Positions 13,594-26,711 of a DNA stretch of 64,000 nt are shown here, piece after piece (the stretch's first letter is position 1; the number at the start of each line of letters is the position of its first letter). Location of the stretch: NCBI RefSeq assembly GCF_018687715.1, contig NC_056758.1, positions 27,344,967 through 27,408,966 of the forward strand, given 5' to 3'. Source of the stretch: Carya illinoinensis (Eukaryota > Streptophyta > Magnoliopsida > Fagales > Juglandaceae). The position numbers were made by a program, and so were the translations under genes. The notes under the pieces were generated by a model. It ran no database searches. It worked only from the letters and a program-made list of their open reading frames with translations, and had not been told where the DNA came from.

Positions 13594-13611
13594 CCATATT
13601 TTGTTGTAGTG
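13594..13611 (-). repeat. CACTA right terminal inverted repeat
   Basis: The minus strand reads CACTACAACAAAATATGG, ending at 13,611 and followed by TGT, where a 3-bp target duplication would lie. The next 200 bp inwards carry low-complexity, G-poor subterminal sequence typical of these elements. Confidence 0.8.
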
Positions 13612-14266
13612 TGTCTATGGCTTAATATTAAAAGCAAAAAGAATGTTAATCTAACCATCCATTGATGCCTGGGGCTACAACCTCTTCCTTACGAGTTGAA
13701 TGCATGTGTGCCAATGGCCATTTCCGTGTTTAAGCTCGAATAATAGCACTTCACTCGTATTTTACTTTTTATTGACGTTTTTTCGATAATGATCTCACAC
13801 TCTCTTATTTTTTATCTCAAGAGTTTTCCCACACTTAAGTTCTTTAAAAACTAATTAAACTTAATCAAGACAATACAATCTTATTTTATTTCAATTAGTA
13901 ATTAGGTTCAAGAAACAAGAACAAGAAACAAAGGAATGAATAAAATAATACGAGAATAACAAATATACAAGGAAAAGAGTAATCTGAAGATAAGATACCA
14001 ATTATAATAATATGTATTCTCTTTGATGATAAGGCTGAATTCAATTTTTTTTTTTCCTCTATACTCTTTTTTTTTAATTTTTTTTTCTTTTCATTTCTTT
14101 TCTTTTCTTTTCTCACTAATTTAATCATAAACAACAATATTCAATTGTAACAATTAAACAATTGAATTTAAATACATAAAAATTGACAAGAAAATAGAAG
14201 ACAATCAATGAAATCCTGGATGATGAAATTTTTTGCAGCCCTAACAAGATGAAAATTTGGCCAATA

Positions 14267-14302
<36 letters not shown>

Positions 14303-15119
14303 CTAGGATTAGGAGTAATTCAGCCAGGCCTAAAAGAAAAAATATGGAATTTTGGCAACCACACAAAAACCTTAAGAATTTCAGCAGCCCTTCATTTTTT
14401 TTTTTATAAGTAATATAAAAATTAAAAGATAGAATCAAACTTGATTGGAAACCTTACTTTGGATACCAAATGATGTGAACCCATGGAATTGAAATACCTT
14501 GAATCCGTAATCAATTTAAAAATTCACCTAAGAAAGTCAAAATTAAGTCAATTAATGGAAGAATCTAAACCCATTGAAGAACTGTTTCAAGAACCTAAAA
14601 TATATTAAAATCAAGACTCATTGAAGAACCTGTTTCAAGAATTCATATTATAAAAAAGGAATGCCACAAAAGTTGTGATTTACCTTTAATAAGTTCAAAA
14701 GTTTAATAAAAAATAAGAGGAGATAAACTCAACTCACAATAAATAAAATTCATTAAATGTCAGAAACTTTCATATATTGTTTAAAATGAGAAAACAAAAG
14801 TATTTAAACTAAAACCTCACAAAACCTTAGGTGAAATAAAGCCTCATCTTCCAAAAATACCCTTGAATGAATAGTATTGTAGCTACAGTGCACGACTACA
14901 ATATCACTACAGTAACTTTACCTTTTGAAACCTAATTCAGCAAAATAAAATATATGTGGACCAAGCATCCTCAAGTCCAATTACTCTAGACTAATTCCTA
15001 TAATTAATAAAATAAACTCTTTTAATGATATAAACAAGTCAAAAGCCTTCAATCATATAAATATAATAATAGGCCCTAATTTATATTGCATTCTTTTATA
15101 GCTTGTATCGCGTGGATGA
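13612..15119. other. AT-rich spacer with homopolymer tracts
   Basis: No gene was recognised. Notable tracts are T-rich runs at 14,045-14,110 and an A-run of about 30 at 14,270-14,300. Open frames here are low complexity (poly-Lys or poly-Phe) and not credible. Confidence 0.5.
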
Positions 15120-17640
15120 AAATTAGATCTCCTTCTCTCTAGCCCATTCCATTTTTTTTATTTTTTTTATTAATGGTTCTCTTTTGGTTTCCATGGGCTG
15201 ATTTGCTCCAAAACACCAAGTGTTCCTACATCTCTTTATCCATTCTATTGTAACCTCAATCTTGCTAGTGTAAGGGAAAGATATTCCCCGTGCTTGCTTG
15301 ATAACATCATGGAATTCTTCCCTTTTTGCCCAACTAGCTTCATATCTAAATAGCTTCCTTTGTGGCATGATTTCCTCTTCCTGGTTGTGACAGGTAATAA
15401 GTAATGGACTGTGGTCAGAACTTCGAGTTGCAAGTATATTAACATCTACTAGAAAGAATAATGTGTGCCATTCACTATTTCCCAAATCTCTATCCAATCT
15501 TTCCTTAGTTAAGTCTCTTTCTTCTCTATTATTGCACCATCTAAATTTTGATTATCTGAAACTCAAATCACTTAATCAACTATCTTCTTTGGCTTCTCTA
15601 AACATCTTCATTTGTCTGCATGGTCTTTTAGGAGCCCCAAATTTCTCTTCTTGTGATATAATCTCATTAAAATCCCCCATGTACATCCACGTCATATTAT
15701 TTCTTGGTTTGAGAAATCTAAGCAACTGCCAACTTTCTTCTCTCTTTGCTACCACAGGTTGTCCATAGAATCCAATTAAGAGTAAACTCTTATCATTAAT
15801 AGGATTGTTAATCTGCGAAGTTATATGCCTCTAAGTAAAATAATTGAGCTAAACTTTTAACTTCTTTTTTTGCATGAAAGCAATGCCTCCACTTCTACCT
15901 ATACTATCAACCACATAACTAAATTCAAACCCATCAAAATTCGTATTTTTTCTGCTCTTTCTCTATTACACTTGGTTTCTACAAGGAAGGCCAAAGTTGG
16001 GTGCTTTTCCTTCACTAGGTGGTGAAGTTCATGAAGTGTCCAAGGGCGTCCAACCCTCAATAGTTCTAACATGGCAAATTCAGTTATGCTGATAGGATTG
16101 CTGAGCAGTCTTTGCTAATCCAACATGCTAATTAGCCCTTGCAAAAATGTCATTTTTTAACTTTTTAAAATCTTCCTCTTCCCTAGAAAAACTCATTCTT
16201 TTTAATAATAGTTTTATCCAATTTCATGGGGGACTCCATCCCAAAATTGCCATTCATTCTTCCTTGTGTAACTCTCATCTTCTAACTAGATATATTTATT
16301 TGTTGTCCCATATTAACAATGATGCTATTTGGGGAGGTGGCAGGGATACATACATGGCTATTGTTTTGCATGGAATCAATATCATGGGGCTCCTTTTTAG
16401 GAGTGTTTGATGCTAATATACTCATTGATTTCTTTGAAGAGCTTTTCTTTTTTTCCCGCTTGAATGGTTTGTCACTTAAATCATTCCCTTCTAAAGTTTT
16501 GTCCAACTAATTTTGGTTAATATTCCCTTGGTTTCATCCATTTGAAAAGTTTCCATACTCGACATCTAAAACTTGATCTCTTCCTGATTTTGTGAAGGAA
16601 TCTTCTGAAACTTTTTTTGTAACAGTATCCTTTTGTATTTCCTTTTCTTTGTTGTCTGTTTTAGTTTGTAGTTTGTCAAAGCTACCTTGCCATTTATCAT
16701 TTGTGTTTTCCTTCCTCGGAACACCTTCCTATTTTCTTTGACCTTCTGCTTGATTGGTGGAAGGGCCCACCTTTAGCCAAGGACCATATTGATCTTGCAT
16801 GTTTTTTGCTAGTCTCCTTCCGGCCATCATTTTTTAACAGTTAGCCTCTATTGTTGTGTTTGATGATTCCACAATGGAAGTCATAATTGGGCGGGTGCTC
16901 GCCTTTGAAAGTGATCTAGAAACGTTTGTCACCTACATTTAGAAGCCTACCTCTCCCAAGAGGCTTTGTAATATCAACCAAAACCTTGACTCTTAAGAAT
17001 TTCTCCCAGCCCATTCCACTTTCATTAGTATCAACAAAGAGCACTTGACCAATTGCAATGCCTAACTTTTCCCCAATGCCTTTAGTCATTCCATCAAAAG
17101 GCATATTACATAACTAGATCCAGAATGGTTCTAGGGAAAAATTAATGTCTTTTGGCACTGTAGCACCATCAAACTCCTTCAAACTCACAAGGAACTTGTC
17201 AAAAGTCCATGGACACCCTTGCATGACTATCTTTTTATTTTTACTTTTCCTTTTGAAACTCAATTAAAAACTAATTCCAACCCACTTCTTTGAACATAAT
17301 CCGACCTTTTACTTGTCATATTTTCATCACTATAGACTGAAAAGCTTCCTTGTTCACCTCATTTTCTACAAAAGCAAAGCAATGAGACATCTCTTCCATT
17401 TTTCTTCTAAATCTAGGAAAAGTTCATCTAGAATCACTATTTCTTGTTTCTCTTCATCATTAAGTTTGAGACCCTCACTAAGTTTAGAGAATTCATTCTC
17501 TATTCTCAGAACTCTACATACTACAGTTTTAGAGACCACACTCTTTTGTCCTTGAGCAATAAAGAGAGAGAAAACCCCAACCTCTCTAAAAAGGAAGGGA
17601 TTGCTCTAGTTGGGTGGGCATATTATTTTCTCTAGATTTT
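15120..17640 (-). pseudogene. Decayed LINE (non-LTR retrotransposon): ORF1 plus endonuclease, no reverse transcriptase
   Basis: Read on the minus strand. From about 17,230 a DUF4283-type ORF1 region is visible: PWTFDKFLVSLKEFDG, EPFWI-stop-LCNMPFD, then IGQVLFVDTNESGMGWEKFLRVKV and DITKPLGRGR. Its C-terminal part is broken by stops. From about 16,100 an apurinic-type endonuclease is readable, with VETKCN, GDFNEI near 15,680 and SDHSPLLI near 15,400, the conserved blocks of plant L1-like elements. Homology ends near 15,120, just where the linker to reverse transcriptase should begin. No poly(A) end or target duplication was seen. Several in-frame stops and frame changes make it inactive. Confidence 0.75.
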
Positions 17641-17887
17641 AGTTTAAAATTTTAGTTCTTTTTTATAGTAAATAATCGTAGGCTTGCACGATGTACACAA
17701 GTAGCTAATTTTATTAAATGGGGAGTACTCTATATTATTAAGTTTTTTTTTTTTTTGAGAAATATTCTACATAAAGAATTTAGCATAGCTTGACCTATTA
17801 CACAATAAATAAAACCTAAAAACAGTGTCAATGTTAGCTCTTTGATCCTTTATCCTTTTACCTTAATTAAAACATTGATCGAAAGAC

Positions 17888-18633
17888 TAAGGCCTTGTTT
17901 GGATAGTAAAGTCCTCACAAGTTATCTCATCTCATCTCAATATCTAAACGAGATTTGCTACACAACCGCCCCTATTCACAGCTCACACAGCACACTTTGC
18001 TCAGCTGGTTTTCACCTCCACACTCTATGTGGATTTTGTCCTTTTCTTCAAATTCTTTTCTTTCTCACACAGTTTGTCACTATCCTTCAGACTTCCACCG
18101 TTTGGTGCAAAGTATGAACTCTCCCTGCTTTCGTTAACAAACTTGATCGAAAAAGAAGGATAAGAAACTGAAGATTAGGAACGCTTGCTTTCATATTCTT
18201 TTATCTGGGTATCTATTTTTTTACCAGATACAAATTTTTAAGAAGAAAAAGATGTCAAAATTCTATTTGGACCAAAAAGAACTCACAAGAAAATAAATTG
18301 GTCACCGAGGAAAGGAAAAGAATTCAAATTTTCAAACATTTCGAATCTTATTCATTTATTTTAATTTAAAAGAAATTCAAAGGTTGCCAAAACACAGCAC
18401 TGAGTCGATCAAATCCAAACAATCACCCTTGTCATCCATTTCAAACATTCTGGGGTCATGAAGAATGCCACGGGACCAAGAATATGGGTTCAGGATTCTT
18501 GGGTATTGTTTTTTTTTTTATATATATGGGTATTGGTTTGAGAAGAGGTTTTTTGCACAAAGCTGCTAAGTTTTTGCAAGCTAGAGTCAAAGGAGGACAA
18601 CTTTCTCTTCCGTCTCTATTCGATGCCGAGAAA

Positions 18634-18716
<83 letters not shown>

Positions 18717-19273
18717 TTCTGTGGATGAAATCGGTTGGGCATGAAGAGAGGATGTTTCTATGGATGAAGGATGAAATCAACTGGGTTCAATGGAGGAAAT
18801 CATCGAGATTCAACGGAGCTTCTCGCATGTTTCGGAAAGAGGAAATGAAATCTGGCTCGGGAGCTCGGAATCATGATGTGGCGCCCAGACCGAGTTTGCC
18901 ACGTCACATGTGCAGTGTAGGAATTTTAAACCAGATGATGGGAGGAATTTTCTTATCCAAATATCATAAATACAAACCCTTTTCAATTTTTAATTTTTAC
19001 ATTTTTATCTAATTATCACAACTTTTCTAAACTTCAAAAAAGATATATATATATAAAATAATTCAATTTTTTTAAATCTCCAAACAAAATAATATTAAAA
19101 AATTATATTATAATAATATTTGAACTTTGTAATATTTTTATTCAATTTTTTCTCTCTGTTTTTCCAAAATCTCATAAAATATATTAACTCAAATATTTCA
19201 CTATTATTCACAAACTATTTTATTACTATTCATAAATAATCTCATTTCATCTTACTATCCAAACGAAACATAA
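17888..19273. mobile_element. PIF/Harbinger (Tourist-like) element with foreign interior
   Basis: The left end is TAA then GGCCTTGTTTGGATAGTAA from 17,891. The right end is TTACTATCCAAACGAAACA to 19,270, then TAA. The 13-bp core GTTTGGATAGTAA is perfect in both, and TAA is the target duplication expected of PIF/Harbinger elements. About 60 bp at the left (a GAGATGAGATGAGATA core in reverse) and about 300 bp at the right (18,960-19,270) match the short Tourist-like copies at 36.6-37.7 kb. The roughly 1 kb between them does not, and so appears acquired or inserted. No transposase is encoded. Confidence 0.75.
18637..18713. repeat. (GA)38 microsatellite
   Basis: An uninterrupted GA dinucleotide run of about 77 bp inside the Tourist-like element. 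It keeps long Arg-Glu frames open, which are not genes. Confidence 0.95.
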
Positions 19274-22200
19274 AACTCTTTATATAGTTTGTCCAAGTAA
19301 CCTTGGTCATCAAGAGTCATAATTGATGGATTATATAGATCAAGATAATCTCAAGTTTTTATCCGAACTTGAAAGTACTGTCAGTGAGAAAGAGATATGC
19401 ACATGAAACAAACCCTACAATATTTATTGTTATCCTGTGAACTTTTCAAGCAGCCTTAAATACTCAATAAACGTCCACGAGGTACTTCCTATATTGTCTC
19501 ACTCCGGCTTGATACCTTCAAGTTTTGGCCGGCTGAGATATCTACTACTTCATAGATCACCGTATCGTTAGATGGATATTGTTGTTCTGATTTGTACGTT
19601 TGAAGCGATAAAACTGTCTCCTCAACAACAAGCATAAAGAAACACTTAAATAGGGCATATAGTACTTATACTTGGTTATATAATTTGTAGTTTATGGGGA
19701 AGAAAGATCTCTTGGAATTGATGTACCCCATATCATTCATCCACTTGAAGGTATGTCAGGTAATAAAAGCCAATTGATTAGAGAGAATATTGCTAGCGAT
19801 GAGGTGCCAGACGATGCTAGCTATTGATAAATCCTATTGTTGTTTTGTGAGAAGCTGATCAAGGCTCAACACCATATGGGGTTATTATAAGAAAATTTGT
19901 GACTTCAAGAACGTTACTGTGCGTACAATCTAGAGGACACACATTTAAAAAATACACATATTGATTATGGTCCAGATCATGATCATTACGCAATACTAGG
20001 CCTGTTACAGGAAAATCATGATCATATGAGATTCTCCAACATTTATTTAGCATTTTTGAAAATTCTACAAGAATATTGTAAATAAATTCTGTAAGATCAA
20101 CTTCATTCGTCTATTTTTCTGTGAGTTGAGGCCTTCAAATTCTTACACAGATGTTAATGTTTTTCTGGCCCTTGTTGGCATGAAGTATGATATTTATGCG
20201 TTAATGACCATATTGTTTACTAAAAATTGATTGACCAACCCGCCTTGCCTTGCAAGTTGCAACATAAAAGCTAGTATGTCCACGATTTGGGTAAGATATA
20301 GGTTATGCTAATAAATGCTAGCTTATCTTATGAAGTTCAACTACCACCTAGGGCAAGATGTGGACATCGATGGAGAAAATCCCACATACACCCTCTATGA
20401 TTCGAGAGTACAATACCTATTATTAGAGAAGGGATCTCATTCAATCAAGTTATAGGGAACAACCTTAATTTTTCGAGCATTTAGATGCTTGAATCTACTG
20501 GCTTACAGTAAATCGAATTTACCAGCTTACAATAAAAGGAATTCTACGAATTGATTATTAAATTAATTTGTAAAGAGATGTTGTAACTCTGTTTTAAATT
20601 TGTATGTTGTATGTATCTCTCTTAAAATTGTAAAAAATATTTGAAGTAGAAAATTTTAAAAAATTTCCAAACTCTGAAATCGCTAATATGCAATTAGAGC
20701 TTATAGCTAGTCATAGCCTCATCTTAGAATAAAAAAGAAAGATCACAACTATATATGAAACAGCCTTGATGAATGATGCAACTTTACCATAGCTAGCTCA
20801 AATGACTCACACCTTCCCTTCATGTCATATAATTGAGATTCCCCACAACCAAAGTAGACCATTTAATAACAAGCTTAATTAAACGTTAAACCCACCCTGC
20901 CAGTTGACCTACATCAAGCATGCATGTCGTCCATGCAGAAGAAAAGGACCTTTATTTCCATCATTAATACTTTCAAAAAGAAGAAACTTTTAATGTTGCA
21001 TGTTCCTTGATACTTTTCCACACTCTCCAGCTCAATTATGGACCTATGGTCCTTGCCAACATCATTGAGGAGGAGGGTGACATAGACATTGTTACAAGTA
21101 AGCTCATCATGTGAAGGGATGAGGAGTCCCATGATTCAGTCTGGACAGAAACCACAGCTCACAAAGCAATTGCTATGACAATAAGTGCTCCTAAGACCAA
21201 ACCCATTCATTTGGCATCTTCCTAATTCATATATCAAATCCAGCTTGACCCACATATTAAATCAACCAGAAATGACAAATATTTTTACCTAATATGTATT
21301 ATTAAAGCCAAAAGTTTTTAGTGGATACCATTTTTGTCATTTTTTTTTCTCTAACGTCTGGTTAGCTTTCATGCAGGATACCAGCAGTTTTGGAGGGGGC
21401 AATTAGTGGAAGTACCAAACTATCCCATTTGAGGGTTACGTACAGTCACCTCAGGTACATGATTTGAAGTGATTTTTTCCCGTAAATAATTGGTATAAAG
21501 TCATGTCAATCAATGTGATTGAAGATGACTAATATTCGTAAAATTAATCTTAAAAGTCGTAATCATATCTCGAGCCTGTCATGCTTAACATGCTTATATA
21601 TTATTCAAGGTTATATTGCAAGAAGCATGATGATTTTGAGTACTAAAGTTTAGGTTGGCATACAAATAAACCTAAACCAGTAAAGTTATATCTCCCTCAC
21701 ATGTCAATTCAACAAGGACATTCTAACCTTTATTGGTCAATAAGGTAGAAAGTGTATCACTTTCTATCCAAATATAATATCTACTGAATTTTTACGAACT
21801 TTCTAGTTCTGAATTTAGGATTTTAAGTCTAATTCAAAATAGAAATAATATTTATAATTTTAAGGTGTATAAGTCTTCTGCACTCTCTTTATATAATTAT
21901 GAGATCTACTTGAAAATTTTATTTTTTTACAATAAACCCTACTTTTTATCAAGTAAAATGATATACTTACGACTTTTTTTATCAAGTAAAAAATAAATTT
22001 TTCTCTTTCTCCATAATAACTGCATTTTCAACAGCACAAGGATATGGAAAAATGATGTGCGGTGTATGTGGGGTGGTCATTATTAAGGAATTATTATGCA
22101 ACTTTTCAGAATGACTAACACAGGTAATGTACACCCATTGTTGACCAAGCTGATGGGGCCCATTCAAAAGGTGAGAATTGAGGAGCCCACACCAACTCAC

Positions 22201-22923
22201 CCCCTGGATTTCATGAGGCCAGCAAGATCCTTCTATCTTTTTTCTTGACAAGCTGGTCAGTGAGGGTGAGGAGGAAAGGAAAAGAAAGGGGGGGTTCCAC
22301 TTCCACCAGTGGTGCATGGGAGTTGGATACGCCGTGTTTCCAGCGTCGCGGCTTTCCAAACAAGGATCCTACCTGCATGAATGACTGACTTCAAAGAGTT
22401 TTTGGGTCTTCTTGATTATTTTAATACATATATGCATTTAATATTCTCCAGTTTCTTTCAATGGTTTATTATCTAAATCCAAAACCAAATTCCGTGCAAT
22501 CAACGCCCACCCAGAATACCCCATTTATGTATTTGGAGCAGTTGGCAATGCCATTGTAGCACACTAGCACCCTCCTGGTGTCCACCTATCACACACAAAT
22601 TCTACCTCATATTCAACCCCCTAGTTGACTGCCAAGTGTCACCAACCCATTCCAAGAGGACTGACTTCTTACTCTTCCTGACCTCCTAAGAAACCAAGAA
22701 AGCTAGCCTCTGATCAACCAACCCATCTTTGGTGCCTGGCCTATTTATTTACCTACAAAAGGTAAACTCTGAACAAATACAAACCATAGACAGAGTTGTT
22801 GAGCACAAACTCTGCCAAAGACTGCAACTTTTTAGCATTTTTTCCTCTCTCCATTTTTCGTGCTCTCTCGCACCAAGCCTAGAGCCCTATTTTTTTTTTT
22901 TGTTATACTCCCATTTGTCTCCA
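19274..22923. other. Intergenic DNA upstream of the EEP-family gene
   Basis: No gene was recognised in about 3.6 kb. Two minus-strand frames (20,914-21,132 and 21,982-22,359) have no family I recognise and were not called. The last 200 bp are CT-rich, as is common for a plant 5' leader, and a T-run at 22,891-22,901 precedes the EEP gene start. Confidence 0.5.
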
Positions 22924-24503
22924 ATGCTTAAACTCCTCAATGGCAAGTTCCGCCGCCTCTTCTGTCGCCTCCGCTGGCCCGTTCGCCGCCGGACCAAGCC
23001 CAAGATTCAGGTAAAAAAGTTCGGGAAAACGAATTCCAAATCTCAACACGATGCAAACCAAGAATCGAGCGTTAATGGGTCGGCAGCGGTTCATCCTAAT
23101 GGAGAACTGGGTGGTCTAAAATCGATACGGATAGCCACTTTTAATGCTGCCCTGTTCTCCATGGCACCTGCAGTTCCTGAGACCGAGAAGACCGCAAGTT
23201 TTGGCAATGAAAACGGAGATATAATGAAGGTCAGACGGTCTTTGGACGTGAATTTTCGAGCAAAGTCAGCGAATGATCGTCCCAAAAGTATTCTAAAGCA
23301 ATCTCCACTGCATCCAAATTCCATGAATGGCACAGACACTCATTCAACCCAGCAAAACTTTAGAAAATCCAAGTTGCGTGTGTCGATAAATCTGCCCGAT
23401 AACGAGATTTCTTTATTGCGGAATAGACAAATGAGCTTCGATGAGAGGGAAGGTTCTTCTTCTGCTACCGCTGCTTCGAGTAGCACAATAAGTAGAATTC
23501 TGAGAGCGAAAACTCCATTAAGATCTACTGCGAGCTTCTCTACGAGTATGGTAAATGGTATAGATGTCGAGGGCTATAGAAGCAGTAGAAGTGTGCTCGA
23601 AGTGCTGAGAGAATTGGATGCCGATATACTGGCTCTGCAAGATGTGAAGGCAGAGGAAGAAAAGGCCATGAAACCTCTGTCAGATTTGGCTGGTGCTTTG
23701 GGAATGAATTATGTGTTTGCAGAGAGCTGGGCGCCGGAGTACGGCAATGCCATCTTGTCTAGGTGGCCGATTAGCCGATGGAAAGTACAGAAGATCTTCG
23801 ATGATTCTGATTTCAGGTCAGTATTATTTTCTTTCCCCATCTTCATTCAACCCATTTTGGAATTTTAGTCACTCCCGTTTTTATTTTTTCAGAATTTCTC
23901 TGTTTTAGTACTGATTACCCAGATTTAAATGCACATCTGTATACTTGGAGAATCTCAGAATTATATGCTGCGTTCAATTCTTGACAAACAAAAGCGGTGC
24001 ATTTAAAGGCACATCTGTGTTGATTCCATAACAAAGATGACAGGATTACTATTTTCCATATAAAAGTTACCCATTTTTCCAAACCTTTTCTTATAGAATT
24101 ATGCGAATTTTCAGTATCAAAACTTCATTTCCCCAAAGGTATGTATTTTTCAGAATTATAGGATTATAACGGTGAAAAGAACTTAAGGAGAAGAAGAATT
24201 ATTGAAGCAGTAGTTTTTAGATAATTAATTTTTAATGTACATATAAGCCTGAAACTCCAACAACTTGTTTTATTTTATGTACGAACAGCTCTGACACATT
24301 AGCGGTCCTGTCAGAATCCCAGCTACAGCTGTAGTATGCAAGGATGCCAAGGCCCAAAACTGGAGACTATTCCTCAGTTTTTCTAAATTCTCTTCAGTTA
24401 TCTTTTCTAGACGGGCCGCTTTCTAGATGATAATCTCAGTTGTTTCCAAAACTCATAGCTAATTATTCAAGGTGACCAACTCTGGATTAGTAAAGGATGG
24501 GAA

Positions 24504-24541
<38 letters not shown>

Positions 24542-26711
24542 TAAAGGATGAGAAGCCGAACCTATTTGGCAAAATCCAGAAAAAATCTAAATACAAATGG
24601 CTAGTAATAAAGTTGCACTTCAATCCTACTTTAAACTCTCTAGTTTGTGTATCTTTATTTATTTATTTATTTTTTAAATGATATTTGCAGTCTAAACGTA
24701 CAGTCCCACACATTTTCTTTAAAAAAAATTAGATAAATATGTGAGCCACATGAAAAATTAATTTTTAATAGTGGCTTAACTTTTTTTTAAAAGAAGTATG
24801 CGGGACTTGCATTTAAGACTATCTAGTATTACTTTCTTTTTTCTTTCTTTTTTTTTTTTTTTTTTTTGAGAAATGCATTACTAATCTGAAAAATCCCTTG
24901 GACTTTTCCAAATCAGTTCTGATGTTTTTCTAGGTTGATTCTGAATTGAAATTGTAAGGAATGCCATATAGTGCTAAATTAAAAAATATTTATCATGTTT
25001 GAGATTGTCTGAGCATTTCTTCCATTGGCTGGGGAATCCCATCCAATTCCATAACTGGAATTGAAAGGATATTGCATCAATAAACCAAATTCCTAAGCTT
25101 TAACATATAATCATACCTCTTTATTTGTGGAAAAAGTATAATGACAAATACACCCCCCCCCCCATCTTTACCTTTTGTAAACATGACTGAGAGACCCCAG
25201 ATGCCATATTTCTCGGCTACTTTCTGGCTTTAGAATCTGATTTATTTAAACAGAAAATGAAGTATCCGCAGCAAGAAAATTAAAATATGGATGTTAGGTA
25301 AGTTGCACATTGGTATGACTGCAATGTCGATAGGCTCTACTATTAAATTATTAACATGATTGAGAAATACGAGGGATGCCAATCCACCTATTTCTTTAAA
25401 ATGCAGCATTCCCTGAAGGTTTCAATTTTACTATTCTTAGTCTTAACTTTTTCCAAAGACAAAATAATAGATAGAAGGCCCTTGAATCTTCTTTCTGTTG
25501 GCTGTGACACAATTATTGATGAAGAAGAAAAAGAAAAGAAAACGACTTATACGAGTAGCTTTCCTTGGTTGTTGACAATAGAACAGAAAAATAATGAAAA
25601 CAGAAAGTTGATTATGGAACTCAACTCCCTTTGTGTTTTCCGGACATGACAGGAATGTTCTTAAGGCCACGATTATTGTACCAAACATGGGAGAAGTCAA
25701 CTTCAACTGCACCCTTCTTGATAATCTTGATGAGAATTGGCGGATGAAGCAGGTAAATGCCATAATCCATTCTAGTGATGAGCCTCACATTTTAGCTGGA
25801 GGTATCAATTCACTCGATGAAACAGATTACTCCCCAGAAAGATGGACTGACATTGTGAAGGTAAATGTAACATGACCACCTTTATCATAGGTTATATACT
25901 ACACTTTCATCTCACTTTTATCCTATTATTTTGTCACCACCCATAAACTTTAAATTGATGCGTGTTTTTCCAAATAAATAAATAAATGGTTGATCGAAAA
26001 TTCCACATAAACATGCATAGTGGGATAAAAGTACGGTGTTACGAGTGTGGTATATAACAAGAATTAGAAAACTATAGTGTATGGTATCCACAGTAACCCA
26101 ACTGATAAACTATATTTATGTTCATCTATGAATTCATGTGGTGCAGTATCATGAGGAGATTGGAAAGCCAACACCAAAGGTGGAAGTGATGAAGTTTTTG
26201 AAGAGTAAACAGTATTCAGATTCCAAGGAATTTGCAGGGGAATGCGAGTCAGTGGTCATGATTGCCAAAGGCCAAAGTACGAAATGATCTGTCATCTGAT
26301 ATTCTTTTGGCCAAATTAAAGTCTAGAAAATGGATTTCTTTTACCCTAGTATTCATGATCATTAACGACTAGCTAGCTGGAGCTAATGATCTATATACAT
26401 GCGTGCATGCAGGTGTGCAGGGAACATGCAAGTATGGAACTCGAGTAGATTACGTATTGGCATCCCCAAATTCACCCTACAAGTTTGTTCCAGGATCATA
26501 TTCAGTCTTCTCTTCCAAAGGAACTTCTGATCATCACATAGTCAAAGTCGATTTAGTGAAAGAAATTACCAGTGCTACTACTGCTGAAGATCAAAATGCC
26601 ACCAGAAAGCAGCGTCGACAACCAAAGCAGAAAGTTGTAAAAATAGCAGCGAAGTCTTCTCCATCACTTGGTATGTGGAAAACACAGACATTAAGATCAG
26701 AAAGATATTGA
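22924..26711 (+). CDS. Endonuclease/exonuclease/phosphatase-family protein (4 exons)
   Basis: Four exons join in frame to about 509 residues: 22924-23816, 25653-25860, 26147-26276 and 26413-26711. Donors are GTCAGT, GTAAAT and GTACGA; each acceptor is AG. The start chosen is the ATG of MLKLLNGKFRRLFCRLRW; the frame is open upstream, but that part reads as a low-complexity CT-rich leader. An Arg-rich N-terminus and a Ser-rich insertion (about 60-215) surround and interrupt an EEP fold: IRIATFNAALFS, ILALQDVKAEE, GNAILSRWPISRW, HILAGGINSLDETDY, GTRVDYVLASP and GTSDHHIVKVDL, then a basic tail. Typical EEP enzymes cut phosphodiester bonds using Glu after LQ and Asp in GDxN. Here these are Asp (LQD) and Ile (GGIN), while Asn, the RVDY Asp and SDHH are kept, so activity may be altered. 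The substrate is unknown. No damage seen. Confidence 0.88.

Larger units (their letters stand above)
1..13611 (-). mobile_element. CACTA (En/Spm) DNA transposon, right part; left end not seen
   Basis: The right terminus is on the minus strand at 13,611 and begins CACTACAACAAAATATGG, the usual CACTA-type terminus. Reading leftwards from it come a TATA box, a TNP2-type transposase gene (8,662 to 4,877) and a second PttA/En-Spm-like gene (1,811 to 906). All are on the minus strand, as in known two-gene CACTA elements. I could not find the matching plus-strand CACTACAAC end, so the element either runs past the left edge or has lost that end; the start at 1 is only a limit. The roughly 4.6 kb between promoter and TNP2 start is long and includes foreign-looking DNA with a 51-bp tandem repeat, so nested insertions are likely. 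The genes look open, but without the left end mobility cannot be judged. Confidence 0.75.

Noticed and set aside
18484..19012. Arg-Glu repeat proteins over the (GA)38 tract
   Set aside because: Microsatellite translation; no support outside the tract.
21982..22359. 125-residue minus-strand frame upstream of the EEP gene
   Set aside because: No recognisable family, signal or splice context; composition like non-coding DNA.
22729..22923. Upstream in-frame start for the EEP-family gene
   Set aside because: The extra 65 residues are low complexity, from a CT-rich leader-like stretch; the ATG at 22,924 gives the basic N-terminus expected.
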